Assembly: GCF_011250635.1 (NCBI RefSeq)
Contig: NZ_JAANNP010000001.1
Location: forward strand, 92,748-156,747
Direction: 5' to 3'
Length of the DNA stretch: 64,000 nucleotides
Origin: Motilibacter deserti
GTDB taxonomy: Bacteria > Actinomycetota > Actinomycetes > Motilibacterales > Motilibacteraceae
Shown: positions 22,834 through 32,100 of the stretch, one piece after another
Position numbering within the stretch: the first letter of the stretch is position 1
Layout of the letters: each line of letters starts with the position of its first letter
Notes under the pieces: generated by a model
Seen by the model: the letters and a program-made list of their open reading frames with translations, nothing else
Databases searched by the model: none
What the model was told of the DNA's origin: nothing
Made by a program: the position numbers and the translations under genes

Positions 22834-24804
22834 TCAGCCACCGCCTTGCACAGGCACGACCGCCTCCGTCCGCACCCCGCTCCCCCGCACTGCATGCTCG
22901 GACGCGAGGCCCGCAGGTTTGGTGCCCGAAGCCTCCGCCCGCTCCGGGGCGGCGAACTGCGTGCGGTAGAGCTCCTCGTAGCGGCCACCGGCGGCGAGCA
23001 GCTCCTCGTGCGTGCCGCGCTCCACCACACGCCCTGCCTCGACGACGAGGATGAGGTCGGCGGCGCGGACGGTCGAGAGCCGGTGCGCGATGACGATCGC
23101 CGTGCGGCCGGCGAGGGCCTCACCCAGCGCCTGCTGCACGGCGGCCTCGGAGGTCGAGTCCAGGTGAGCGGTCGCCTCGTCGAGGATGACCACGCGGGGG
23201 CGGGCGAGCAGGAGCCGGGCGATGGTGAGCCGCTGGCGCTCGCCGCCGGACAAGCGGTAGCCGCGCTCGCCGACGACCGTGTCGAGGCCGTCGGGGAGCG
23301 CTGCGACGAGGTCGGTCAGCCGCGCCCGCCGGAGCACTTCGTCCAGCTCGGCGTCCGTGGCCTCAGGGCGTGCGAGCACGAGGTTGGCCCGGATCGTGTC
23401 GTGGAAGAGGTGGCCGTCCTGGGTGACCATGCCGAGCGCGTCGCGGATCGAGGCGAAGGAGAGGTCGCGCACATCGACGCCGGACAGCCGGACCGCCCCG
23501 GCGTCGACGTCGTAGAGCCGCGGCAGCAGGCTGGCGATGGTGGACTTGCCGGCGCCGGAGGAGCCGACGAGCGCGACCATCTGGCCCGGCTCAGCGCGGA
23601 ACGACACGCCGTGCAGCACCTCCACCCCGCCCCGGGTGTCGAGCTTTGCGACCTCCTCAAGCGAGGCGAGCGAGACCTTGTCCGCCGCCGGGTAGGCGAA
23701 GCGGACGTCCTCGAACTCGACGGACACCGGCCCGTCGGGCACCTGCAGCGGGTCCGGCCGCTCCCGGATGAGCGGCTCGAGGTCGAGGACCTCGAACACC
23801 CGCTCGAAGCTGACCAGCGCGGTCATGACCTCGACCCGCGCGCTCGCCAGCGCGGTCAGCGGGGCGTAGAGCCGGGTGAGCAGCAGGGCGAGCGTGACGA
23901 CCGCGCCCGCGTCGAGGCTGCCGCGCAGGGCGTAGAACCCGCCGAGCCCGTAGACCAGGGCCAGCGCGAGGGCCGAGACGAGGGTCAGCGCGGTGACGAA
24001 GACCGTCTGGACCATGGCGGTGCGCACGCCGATGTCCCGCACCCGGGCGGCCCGGCCCGCGAACTCGGCCGACTCGTGGGCCGGGCGGCCGAAGAGCTTG
24101 ACGAGCGTGGCGCCGGGCGCGGAGAAGCGCTCCGTCATCTGCGTGCCCATGGCAGCGTTGTGGTTCGCCGCCTCCCGCTCGAGCGAGGCCATCCGCGTGC
24201 CCATGCGACGGGCCGGCACGACGAAGACCGGCAGCAGCACCAGCGCGAGGAGCGTGACCTGCCAGGACAGGCTGAGCATGACGGCCAGCGTCAGGACGAG
24301 CGCCACGAGGTTGCCGACGACCCCGGAGAGGGTGTCGCTGAAGGCGCGTTGGGCGCCGATGACGTCGTTGTTGAGCCGGCTGACCAGCGCGCCGGTGCGC
24401 GTCCGGGTGAAGAAGGCGACCGGCATCTGCTGCACGTGGTCGAAGACCGTGCGGCGCAGGTCGAGGATCAGCCCCTCGCCGATGCGGGCGGACAGCCAGC
24501 GGTTGAGCAGGCCGAGCCCTGCCTCCACGATCGCGAGCCCGGCGATGATCAGGGCGAGCGTGACGACCGTCGACGTCTCGTCCCCGTCGACGATGGCGTC
24601 CACCACGCGCCCGGCAAGCACCGGAGTGGCCACCGCGAGCACGGCGAGCACGACGCTGAGCAGCAGGAACTGCACGAGCATCCGCCGGTGGGGGCGCGCG
24701 AACGCCAGGATCCGCCGCAGCGTGGCCCGCGAGAACGGGCGTCGCTCTTCCTCCGCGTTCATCGCGTGGTACATCGACATCCACGCGGTGACTTCCATGT
24801 CCAT
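22834..24804 (-). CDS. ABC exporter (fused permease and ATPase half-transporter)
   Basis: A 656-residue type IV (multidrug/lipid-type) ABC exporter. Six membrane helices occupy about residues 35-335 and include the family stretch MPVAFFTRTRTGALVSRLNNDV. The ATPase has Walker A VGSSGAGKST, Q-loop MVTQDGHLF, signature LSGGERQRL, Walker B RVVILDEAT and the switch His in IAHRLS. A 30-residue insertion (KVSLASLEEVAKLDTRGGVE) splits the start of the ATPase domain. GAGGA lies 8 bases before the ATG at 24804. It is 31 bases downstream of a 62-residue ORF under a SoxR-type promoter. Export of redox-active compounds is therefore an attractive inference, matching SoxR-controlled ABC genes known in Streptomyces. 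Confidence 0.9.
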   Translation of the reverse strand: MDMEVTAWMSMYHAMNAEEERRPFSRATLRRILAFARPHRRMLVQFLLLSVVLAVLAVATPVLAGRVVDAIVDGDETSTVVTLALIIAGLAIVEAGLGLLNRWLSARIGEGLILDLRRTVFDHVQQMPVAFFTRTRTGALVSRLNNDVIGAQRAFSDTLSGVVGNLVALVLTLAVMLSLSWQVTLLALVLLPVFVVPARRMGTRMASLEREAANHNAAMGTQMTERFSAPGATLVKLFGRPAHESAEFAGRAARVRDIGVRTAMVQTVFVTALTLVSALALALVYGLGGFYALRGSLDAGAVVTLALLLTRLYAPLTALASARVEVMTALVSFERVFEVLDLEPLIRERPDPLQVPDGPVSVEFEDVRFAYPAADKVSLASLEEVAKLDTRGGVEVLHGVSFRAEPGQMVALVGSSGAGKSTIASLLPRLYDVDAGAVRLSGVDVRDLSFASIRDALGMVTQDGHLFHDTIRANLVLARPEATDAELDEVLRRARLTDLVAALPDGLDTVVGERGYRLSGGERQRLTIARLLLARPRVVILDEATAHLDSTSEAAVQQALGEALAGRTAIVIAHRLSTVRAADLILVVEAGRVVERGTHEELLAAGGRYEELYRTQFAAPERAEASGTKPAGLASEHAVRGSGVRTEAVVPVQGGG

Positions 24805-24835
24805 CAGGTGCGTCCTCGCTGTCGTCGGACGTTCG

Positions 24836-25024
24836 TCACGCTAGCCCCGGCCACTGACAGCCCGCCATGCGCGCGCTGCCAGAGGTAGACGGCGGAACGG
24901 CCTCGGACTCGTCGCTGCGCACCCCGAACAGCTGGAGCCCCATCAGCCAGGTGGCGCTGCCGGTGACCCATGCGGCCTCCCGCGGCGACCGCTCGGCCTG
25001 GTCGTCCTCTCCTCGTCCACTCAC
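24836..25024 (-). CDS. Uncharacterised 62-residue protein under a SoxR-type promoter
   Basis: I do not recognise this product. From the GTG at 25024 it reads 62 residues: an acidic start (SGRGEDDQAERSPRE), a short hydrophobic stretch (AAWVTGSATWLMGLQLFGV, about residues 17-35) and a Ser/Pro-rich end with one Cys (GCQWPG). TAGCGT ends 8 bases before the GTG, a leaderless layout. It precedes the ABC exporter on the same strand by 31 bases. It may be a real small membrane or accessory protein, or only a translated leader; coding evidence is limited to frame, promoter position and spacing. Confidence 0.5.
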   Translation of the reverse strand: MSGRGEDDQAERSPREAAWVTGSATWLMGLQLFGVRSDESEAVPPSTSGSARMAGCQWPGLA

Positions 25025-25032
25025 GGGTCGCG

Positions 25033-25063
25033 ACGCTAGGACCTCAACTATGGTTGAGGTCAA
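25033..25063 (-). promoter_or_regulatory. SoxR-type promoter: -35 TTGACC, 19-base spacer, -10 TAGCGT
   Basis: On the minus strand TTGACC (25063-25058) and TAGCGT (25038-25033) are separated by exactly 19 bases. Overlong 19-base spacers with the operator inside are the hallmark of MerR/SoxR-activated promoters. The SoxR box fills the spacer. Confidence 0.75.
25041..25060. promoter_or_regulatory. SoxR box
   Basis: ACCTCAACTATGGTTGAGGT: perfect 8-base arms around TATG. The arms CCTCAA and TTGAGG match the known SoxR operator of enterobacteria and actinobacteria. It lies 26 bases before the soxR start and inside the leftward promoter. Confidence 0.85.
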
Positions 25064-25085
25064 CCGACAGCGGCGGAGGCGGGCA

Positions 25086-25574
25086 GTGGCCGAGGACGGA
25101 CGGACGGGCACCCTCGGCATCGGCGACGTGGCCCGCCGCAGCGGCGTCGCGGTGTCCACCCTGCACTTCTACGAGCGCAAGGGCCTGCTCAGCAGCACGC
25201 GCACCGGTGGCAACCAGCGACGCTACGAGCGGGACGTGCTGCGCCGGGTGTCGTTCATCCGGCTCGCACAGAAGGTGGGGATCTCGCTGCAGGAGATCGG
25301 GGAGGCCCTCTCGGCGCTGCCGGAGGGCCGCACGCCCACCGTCGCGGACTGGGCGCGGCTGTCCCGCCAGTGGCACGACGACCTGCAGGAGCGGATCGAC
25401 GGGCTGACCCACCTGCGCGACGACCTGCTCGGGTGCATCGGCTGCGGATGCCTCTCGCTGCGCAGCTGCGCCCTGCTCAACCCGGGCGACGAGCTCGGCC
25501 GGCACGGGCCCGGCGCCCGGCGCTGGGTCGAGGACGAGCCGGGGGCACGCCGGCCGGCCGCGGACGAGCGCTGA
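25086..25574 (+). CDS. soxR: Redox-sensing MerR-family activator SoxR
   Basis: A 162-residue SoxR. The MerR DNA-binding domain starts LGIGDVARRSGVAVSTLHFYERKGLL, followed by the dimerisation helix and the [2Fe-2S] loop CIGCGCLSLRSC (Cys117, 120, 122, 128), all four cluster ligands present. Oxidation of the cluster by redox-active compounds should switch on target promoters. The GTG at 25086 is preceded by GGAGG with 6 bases spacing. An in-frame ATG at 25050 lies within the SoxR box and is rejected. The C-terminal tail after the cluster is longer than in enterobacteria, as usual in actinobacteria. The evident target is the divergent ABC exporter unit. Confidence 0.95.
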   Translation: MAEDGRTGTLGIGDVARRSGVAVSTLHFYERKGLLSSTRTGGNQRRYERDVLRRVSFIRLAQKVGISLQEIGEALSALPEGRTPTVADWARLSRQWHDDLQERIDGLTHLRDDLLGCIGCGCLSLRSCALLNPGDELGRHGPGARRWVEDEPGARRPAADER

Positions 25575-25581
25575 CGCTCCG

Positions 25582-26037
25582 TCAGGGGCCGAGCTCCTTG
25601 GCCATGTCCCGGTGCGGGATGCCGGCGTCGTCGTAGACCGGGCCGTACGCGGTGTAGCCCAGCCGCTCGTAGAACCCCATTGCCTGCAGCTGCGCGGACA
25701 GGACGACCCGCCGGAGCCCCAGGGCCCGCGACTCCGTCTCGACCGCGTCGACCAGCACGCGCCCGACGCCGCCGGTGCGCGCCGACGCCCTGACGGCGAG
25801 GCGCCCCAGGTGCGCCTCGCCCGGCGGGTCCTCGTACATCCGCACCGTGCCCACGACCTCGCCGTCGCGTACGGCGAGGAAGTGCACCGACGTGTCGTCC
25901 CGGTCGTCGCGCTCGAGCTCGATCGGGACCTGCTGCTCGTCGACGAAGACCTCGACGCGCACGGCGAAGGCCCGGTCGAAGCCCTCCGGCGAGGTGACCC
26001 GCTCGATCTGCACAGCGGCCGGTGTCACCGACGTCAC
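25582..26037 (-). CDS. GNAT family N-acetyltransferase (YjcF-like)
   Basis: A 151-residue stand-alone [33 protein letters not shown], then [40 protein letters not shown] with the acetyl-CoA loop, and [27 protein letters not shown]. The FV-DEQ...H...D pattern is typical of a widespread uncharacterised group. GTG at 26037 overlaps the stop of the pseudouridine synthase gene (GTGA), so the two are translationally coupled in the lspA operon. Substrate unknown. Confidence 0.88.
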   Translation of the reverse strand: MTSVTPAAVQIERVTSPEGFDRAFAVRVEVFVDEQQVPIELERDDRDDTSVHFLAVRDGEVVGTVRMYEDPPGEAHLGRLAVRASARTGGVGRVLVDAVETESRALGLRRVVLSAQLQAMGFYERLGYTAYGPVYDDAGIPHRDMAKELGP

Positions 26038-26963
26038 CCCTCCTCCCGCAGGATCTCCAGCGCCTGCGCCAGGTCGGGCGGAGGCGGCGAGGTGAAGGTG
26101 ACGCGCTCGCCCGTCGACGGGTGGTCGAACGCCAGGGTCTGGGCGTGGAGCCACTGCCGCGTGAGCCCCAGCCGCTGGGCGAGCACGGGGTCGGCGCCGT
26201 AGGTCAGGTCGCCCACGCAGGGATGGCGCAGCGCGGACATGTGGACGCGGATCTGGTGCGTCCGCCCGGTCTCGAGGTGGATGTCGAGCAGCGTCGCGGC
26301 CCGGAAGGCCTCCACCGTCTCGTAGTGCGTCACGCTCTCCCGGCCGCCGGCGACCACCGCCCACTTCCAGTCGGAGGAGGGGTGGCGGTCGATCGGGGCG
26401 TCGACGGTGCCCCGCGACGGGTCCGGATGGCCCTGCACCAGCGCGCCGTAGACCTTGTCCACCGTGCGCTCCTTGAACGCCAGCTTGAGCAGCGTGTAGG
26501 CGCGCTCGGACTTGGCCACGACCATGAGGCCGGTGGTGCCGACGTCGAGCCGGTGCACGACGCCCTGGCGCTCCGCGGCGCCCGAGGTCGAGATGCGGAA
26601 GCCCGCGGCCGCGAGCCCGCCGATCACCGTCGTGCCGTTCCAGCCCGGGCTCGGGTGGGCCGCGACCCCCACCGGCTTGTCCACCACGACGATGTCGTCG
26701 TCGTCGTAGACGATTCCCATGCCCTCGACGTGCTCGGGCACCAGCTCGACGGGCGCAGGCGGGGGCGGCAGCTCGACCTCGAGCTCGGACCCGGTCACGA
26801 GCCGCTGGGACTTGTACGCGGGGGTGCCGTCGACGCGGACCAGCCCCTCCGCGACGAGCTCGGCCGCACGGGTACGCGAGAGTCCGAAGAGCCGGGCGAG
26901 CGCGGCGTCCAGCCGCTCGCCCTCGAGCCCCTCCGGGACCGGCAGCGAGCGGATGTCAGGCAT
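26034..26963 (-). CDS. RluA/RluD-family pseudouridine synthase
   Basis: A 309-residue enzyme converting uridine to pseudouridine in RNA, probably 23S rRNA. An N-terminal S4 RNA-binding domain ([31 protein letters not shown]) is followed by [17 protein letters not shown], the catalytic motif [19 protein letters not shown] with the essential Asp, and [26 protein letters not shown] at 26963 overlaps the end of lspA by 8 bases. It lies directly after lspA, the conserved order in actinobacteria. The exact target site (RluD or other) cannot be fixed from sequence alone. Confidence 0.93.
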   Translation of the reverse strand: MPDIRSLPVPEGLEGERLDAALARLFGLSRTRAAELVAEGLVRVDGTPAYKSQRLVTGSELEVELPPPPAPVELVPEHVEGMGIVYDDDDIVVVDKPVGVAAHPSPGWNGTTVIGGLAAAGFRISTSGAAERQGVVHRLDVGTTGLMVVAKSERAYTLLKLAFKERTVDKVYGALVQGHPDPSRGTVDAPIDRHPSSDWKWAVVAGGRESVTHYETVEAFRAATLLDIHLETGRTHQIRVHMSALRHPCVGDLTYGADPVLAQRLGLTRQWLHAQTLAFDHPSTGERVTFTSPPPPDLAQALEILREEG

Positions 26964-27579
26964 CACGCCGCTCCCGGAGCTCGGCGGCCGAGACGTCCTG
27001 CTGCTCCTCGCGCCCGGGATCGGCGAGGGCCTCCGCGTCGTCGCCGTGCGCGTCGTCGCCGTGCGCGGGCCCGGTCGGCTGCACGCCGCGCAGCGACAGC
27101 AGCACCAGCAGCGCCGCCGCGCAGCAGATCGCCATGTCGGCAACGTTGAACACGGGCCAGTTCGGCAGCTCGAGGAAGTCCACGACGTGGCCGCGGAAGA
27201 GGCCCGGCGCGCGCAGCACCCGGTCAGTCAGGTTGCCGAGGGCGCCGCCGAGCAGCAGGCCGAGCGCGACAGCCCACGCGGTGCTGTGCAGGGTGCGGGC
27301 CATGCGGATGATCACGACCGCCACGACCGCGGCGACCACCGTGAACAGGACCGTGGCGCCCCCGGCGATCCCGAAGGCCGCTCCGGGGTTGAGCACGAGC
27401 CGCAGCTGCAGGACGCCGTCGAGCACCTCGACGGGCTCTTTGCCCTCCAGCGCGGACTTGGCGACGACCTTGGTCACCTGGTCGACGGCGTAGACGACGA
27501 GCGCGACGAGGCCGAGCGCGAGCACGGCGGGACGACGACCGCGCCCGCGAGCGGGCGACGGGGGGCTCTGGTGGCTCAG
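26956..27579 (-). CDS. lspA: Lipoprotein signal peptidase, probable CTG start
   Basis: LspA cleaves signal peptides of prolipoproteins at the membrane. Four membrane segments are seen; the catalytic aspartates lie in GNLTDRVLR and [11 protein letters not shown], with NPGAAFG and [15 protein letters not shown] also conserved. A 35-residue acidic tail follows the last helix. No ATG or GTG stands where translation should begin. CTG at 27579 forms a CTGA overlap with the upstream stop and has AGGAG 5 bases before it, an ideal site. GTG at 27603 is in frame but lacks any ribosome-binding site. The product from CTG is 207 residues. Confidence 0.92.
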   Translation of the reverse strand: MSHQSPPSPARGRGRRPAVLALGLVALVVYAVDQVTKVVAKSALEGKEPVEVLDGVLQLRLVLNPGAAFGIAGGATVLFTVVAAVVAVVIIRMARTLHSTAWAVALGLLLGGALGNLTDRVLRAPGLFRGHVVDFLELPNWPVFNVADMAICCAAALLVLLSLRGVQPTGPAHGDDAHGDDAEALADPGREEQQDVSAAELRERRDA

Positions 27580-28325
27580 CGACGCTCCTCGCGCTGCTTG
27601 CACGACACGCACAGCGTCGCGCGGGGGAAGGCCTGCAGCCGGGCCTTCCCGATCGGCTGGCCACAACTCTCGCACGTGCCGTAGCTGCCGTCGTCGATGC
27701 GGGCCAGCGCGCGCTCTACCTGGAGCAGCATCCCGCGCGAGTTGTTGGCCAGCGAGAGCTCGTGCTCCCGCTCGAAGGTCTTGTTGCCGGCGTCGGCCTG
27801 GTCGTCGCCCGCCCCGTCGCCGGAGTCGCGCAGCAGGTCGGCGATCTCGGTCTCGGTCTCGGCGACCTCGCGGCGCAGCCGCTCGGCCTCGGCCTGCAGC
27901 TCCTGGCAGACCTCGCGCAGCTCGTCCGGGGTCCAGGGGTCCTCGCCGGCGCGGACGGGCAGCGAGGCGGCGGTGTCGGCGAGCGGAGCCGCCCGATCGT
28001 CTCCGGGTGCCGCTTGCTCGGGGATCGACGTCGCCACGGGTGCCTCCGGGTCGGGTGCGGTGGCCACGCCGGCCGGGGCGGCCGCGGGCTCGGGAGTCTC
28101 GACGACGGAGGCCCTGGCGGACGCCCGCTTGCCCGCGGGCTTGGCGGCCGGCTCGGCCGCGCTGTCGGCCTTGGCCTTGCGGGTCACCGTGGGCGCTGCG
28201 GGCGCCGCCGCGGCAGCCGTCTTGGCGGCGCGCTTGCGGGGGGCCGGGGGGCCGTCTCCCGAGGCCGCCGGTGCGGTCTCGGCGGTCTGAGAAGCCCGGC
28301 TGCTCGTGCCGCGGGTCGTGGCCAT
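27576..28325 (-). CDS. TraR/DksA-type C4 zinc-finger protein
   Basis: A 249-residue protein. The C-terminal 110 residues are the TraR/DksA domain: a coiled coil (LREVCQELQAEAERLRREVAETETEIADLL), then YGTCESCGQPIGKARLQAFPRATLCVSCK, the four-cysteine zinc finger. The N-terminal 130 residues are Ala/Pro/Lys-rich and probably disordered. DksA-like proteins act in the RNA polymerase secondary channel; the role of actinobacterial members is less clear. ATG at 28325 has GGAGGGGG 8 bases upstream. The frame continues open into the gene before it, owing to a probable single-base loss there. Confidence 0.88.
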   Translation of the reverse strand: MATTRGTSSRASQTAETAPAASGDGPPAPRKRAAKTAAAAAPAAPTVTRKAKADSAAEPAAKPAGKRASARASVVETPEPAAAPAGVATAPDPEAPVATSIPEQAAPGDDRAAPLADTAASLPVRAGEDPWTPDELREVCQELQAEAERLRREVAETETEIADLLRDSGDGAGDDQADAGNKTFEREHELSLANNSRGMLLQVERALARIDDGSYGTCESCGQPIGKARLQAFPRATLCVSCKQREERR

Positions 28326-28464
28326 CGTCGGATCCCCCTCCCCAGCGCTCGGACAGTCTGCCGAGGATATGCACCCCCGGGTCGTGCGGACAACGACGAA
28401 GCCGCGCCGGAAGTGCCCGGGCGCGCACGTGGGCCCGCCGGAGGTGCTCCGGCGCGGGGCCGGC

Positions 28465-28778
28465 TCATCCCGGGCCGGGCGCTCCCGCGAGCAGCCGGGA
28501 CACCCGTTCGGCCAGGTCGGCGCGGCCTCCCCGTCGATCTCCACGACCTTGTCGCGGCTGGTCGCGCCGGCCACGAGGCGCACGTGGCGCCGCCGGGCGC
28601 CGAGCGCGTCGGCCAGCGCCCGCAGGGCCGCCTCGGTGGCCCGCCCGTCGACCGCGGGGGCGGTCACCGCGACCACGAGCGCCTCCCCGCGTACGCCTCC
28701 GACGGCCGTGCGGGACGCACCCGGCCGGACCCGCAGGGCGACGCGCACCGGCGCCGCGCCACTGCTCCCCGCGCTCAT
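28465..28778 (-). CDS. DUF167 (YggU) family protein with apparent frameshift near its 3' end
   Basis: The first 85 codons from ATG 28778 give a normal DUF167 domain (VRVALRVRPGASRTAVGG, VTAPAVDGRATEAALRALADALG, VAGATSRDKVVEIDGEA). After about 28525 the frame loses family character and stays open into the downstream zinc-finger gene. One base over, the sequence continues as ADLAERVSRLLAGAPGPG and stops at 28465, the expected C-terminus. One G missing from a GCGGCC-like site (about 28519-28525) would explain this: mutation, sequencing error or, less likely, a real fusion. The ATG follows GGGGAGG. The function of DUF167 proteins is unknown. Confidence 0.75.
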
Positions 28779-28810
28779 CGCCGCCTCCCCTCGCCCCTCG
28801 TTCCCGGCGC

Positions 28811-28817
28811 TACGCTA
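28811..28817. promoter_or_regulatory. Overlapping divergent -10 boxes (TACGCTA)
   Basis: TACGCT on the plus strand (28811-28816) faces the ileS leader. Its complement reads TAGCGT (28817-28812) toward the DUF167 gene. Only one of the two could be occupied at a time. Confidence 0.5.
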
Positions 28818-28907
28818 GGACCGGCGTTCGAGAAGGTGACGACGGGGACGAGTAGCCCCGCACGCAGCCAGGAGCGACCCGGGGACGGTGCGAGCCCGGG
28901 GGCGTGC

Positions 28908-29104
28908 GCGGCGGTGAAGATCACCCCCGAGCCGCCGGAACAAGCCGCCGGAGCGTTCCGCGCGACGGTGGCGTAGACCCGGCCGGCGCCGTGCAGAGAG
29001 GGACGCTCCCGTGGAGCGGCCAAGGAGGGTGGTACCGCGGGGCCCGGCCAGACCGGCAGCCTCGTCCCTCCGTCGAGCGAGACGACGCAGACGACGGAGG
29101 AGCA
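28908..29104 (+). ncRNA. T-box riboswitch of ileS, ultrashort translational type
   Basis: The leader of ileS. A short hairpin GGCGG/CCGCC (28910-28914 with 28932-28936) presents ATC (28920-28922), an isoleucine codon, as the specifier. The T-box motif AGGGTGGTACCGCG is at 29026-29039; its TGGT would pair with the ACCA end of uncharged tRNA-Ile. CCTCCGTCG (29067-29075) pairs perfectly with CGACGGAGG (29092-29100), which contains the ileS ribosome-binding site. Uncharged tRNA should free this site, giving translational rather than termination control, as known for actinobacterial ileS leaders. No U-tract terminator is present. Confidence 0.9.
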
Positions 29105-29112
29105 CGCACCCC

Positions 29113-32100
29113 GTGAGCCCTGACACCCGCACCTACAACCCGCTGCCGCCGCAGGTCGACCTGCCGGCGCTCGACCGCGACGTGCTGGACGTGTGGCGGT
29201 CGGAGAAGACCTTCGCCCGCAGCCTGGAGCAGTCCGAGGGGCAGCCGTCGTGGGTGTTCTACGAGGGCCCGCCGACCGCCAACGGCATGCCGGGCACCCA
29301 CCACGTCGAGGCTCGCGTCTTCAAGGACGTCTTCCCGCGGTTCCGCACCATGAGCGGCTTCAGCGTGCCGCGCAAGGCGGGCTGGGACTGCCACGGCCTG
29401 CCGGTCGAGCTGGCGGTCGAGAAGGAGCTCGGCTTCTCCGGCAAGAAGGACATCGAGTCCTACGGCGTGGCCGAGTTCAACCAGCGCTGCCGCGCCAGCG
29501 TCGAGCGGCACGTCGACGCGTTCGAGGCCATGACCGAGCGGATGGGCTACTGGGTCGACATGTCCCAGGCCTACCGCACGATGGACCCGGAGTACGTCGA
29601 CTCGGTCTGGTGGGCGCTGCAGCGCATCGCCGAGAAGGGCCTGCTGGTCGAGGACTACCGCATCGCGCCCTACTGCCCCCGGGACCAGACGACGCTCTCG
29701 GACCACGAGCTCGGCCAGCCCGGTGGCTACGAGGACATCGTCGACCCGTCGGTGTTCGTGCGCTTCCCGCTCACGTCCGGCCCCGAGGCCGGCCGGGCGG
29801 CACTGCTGGTCTGGACGACCACGCCGTGGACGCTCGTGTCCAACACCGCGGTCGCCGCGCATCCCGAGGTCGAATACGTCGTCGCCACCGACGGCGCGGA
29901 GCGGCTGATCGTCGCCCGGCCGCTGCTCGAGCAGGCCCTCGGCGAGGGCTGGACGGTCGACGCGACGTACACGGGGGCGCAGATGGAGCGCTGGCGCTAC
30001 CAGCGCCCGCTCGACCTGCTCGCGTGGCCCGAAGGGGCCGACGGCCACTTCGTCGTGCTGGGCGACTACGTGACGACCGAGAACGGGACCGGCCTTGTCC
30101 ACCAGGCGCCGGCGTACGGCGCGGACGACATGGCCGTGTGCCGCCGCTACGGCATGCCCGTCGTCACGCCCATCCGGCGCGACGGCACCTTCGACGCCGA
30201 CCTGCCCGTCGTCGGCGGCAAGCTCTTCAAGACGGCCGACCCGGACCTGATCGTCGAGCTCGAGAAGCGCGGCGTGCTGTTCAAGCACGTGCCGTACGAG
30301 CACGCCTACCCGCACTGCTGGCGCTGCCACAGCGCGCTGATCTACATGGCGATGCCGTCGTGGTACATCCGCACGACCGAGCGCAAGGACCAGCTCATCG
30401 CGGAGAACGAGAAGACGCGCTGGTTCCCGGACGCGGTCAAGTGGGGCCGCTACGGCGACTGGCTCAAGAACAACGTCGACTGGGCGCTGTCCCGAAGCCG
30501 GTATTGGGGAACCCCATTGCCGGCATGGCGCTGCACTGAAGCGCACATCACCGTTGTCGGGTCGCGCAAGGAGCTCGGCGAGCTCGCCGGGCGCGACCTG
30601 TCAGGCCTCGACCCGCACCGGCCGTTCGTCGACGAGATCACGCTCGCGTGCCCGACGTGCGGCGCCGAGGCGACGCGCGTGCCCGAGGTGATCGACGGCT
30701 GGTTCGACTCCGGCGCGATGCCGTTCGCGCAGTGGGGATACCCGCACGTGGCCGGCAGCGTCGAGCAGTTCGAGCGGGCCTACCCGGCGCAGTTCATCGC
30801 CGAGGCGCAGGACCAGACGCGCGGCTGGTTCTACACGCTCATGGCCGTCAACACGCTCGTGTTCGACCGCTCGTCCTACGAGAACGTCCTCTGCCTCGGC
30901 CTGATCCTCGCCGAGGACGGCCGCAAGATGAGCAAGCACCTGGGCAACGTGCTCGCCCCGGTGCCGCTCATGGACGAGCACGGCGCCGACGCGCTGCGCT
31001 GGTTCATGTTCGCCGGCGGCTCGCCCTGGGGCGCGCGCCGCGTGGGCCACACCGGCCTGCAGGAGGTCGTGCGCAAGGTCCTGCTGACCTACTGGAACAC
31101 CGCGTCGTTCCTCTCGCTCTACGGCCGGACCGCGGGCTATGACCCGGCGGCCACGCCCGCTCCCCCGCTGGCCGAGCGCTCCGTGCTGGACCGCTGGGCG
31201 CTCTCCGAGGCGCACCGCGTGGCGCTGGCCGTGACCGAGGCCATGGAGGAGTTCGACGCCCAGCGCGTCGGCACCCTGCTCTCGCGCTACATCGACGACC
31301 TGTCCAACTGGTACGTCCGCCGGTCGCGCCGCCGCTTCTGGGACGGCGACCCTGCGGCGCTGGCGACGCTGCACGAGTGCCTCTACGTGCTGACGCTGCT
31401 GCTCGCGCCCGTCGTGCCGTTCGTCACCGAGCGGGTCTGGCGCGACCTGTTCGCGGCGACCTCCTCCGAGCTGCCGTCCTCGGTCCACCTCGCGGCCTGG
31501 CCGACGGTCGACGGGGCGCTCGTCGACGACACCCTCGCCGAGCAGATGACGCTCGTCCGGCGGGTCGTCGAGCTGGGCCGCTCGGCGCGCACCGAGCACA
31601 AGGTCCGCACCCGGCAGCCGCTGGCAGAGGTCGCCGTGCTGTCCAAGGACTGGGCGGCGCTTCCGGAGGAGCTGCGGGCGATCGCCCGCGAGGAGCTCAA
31701 CGTCGAGCGCGAGGGCGTCCTCGCCGAGGACGCCGCGCTGGTCACGCGCACCGCCAAGCCCAACTTCCGCGCGCTGGGCAAGCGCTTCGCCAAGCGCACC
31801 CCGCTGGTGGCCGCGGCCGTCACGGCCGCGGACGTGAGCGCGCTGCTCGCGGAGTCGGCGGTGCAGGTCGAGGGCGAGCGGGTCGCGCTGGAGCCCGACG
31901 AGTTCACGGTGACCGAGACGCCGAAGCAGGGCTGGGCCGTCGCGAGCGAGCCGGGCCTGACCGTCGCGCTCGACCTGGAGCTGACGCCGGAGCTCGTCCG
32001 GGCCGGCCTCGCCCGGGAGGCGGTCCGGCTCGTGCAGGACGCCCGCAAGGCCAGCGGCTTCGAGGTCAGTGACCGGATCGCGCTGTGGTGGCAGGCCGAG

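Noticed and set aside
24867-25085. Longer soxR start including ATG at 25050
   Set aside because: The ATG lies in the SoxR box and lacks a ribosome-binding site; GTG 25086 has GGAGG at the right distance.
27576-28778. A genuine DUF167-TraR/DksA fusion protein
   Set aside because: The expected DUF167 ending is in another frame, and the zinc-finger gene has its own strong ribosome-binding site, so a frameshift is simpler.
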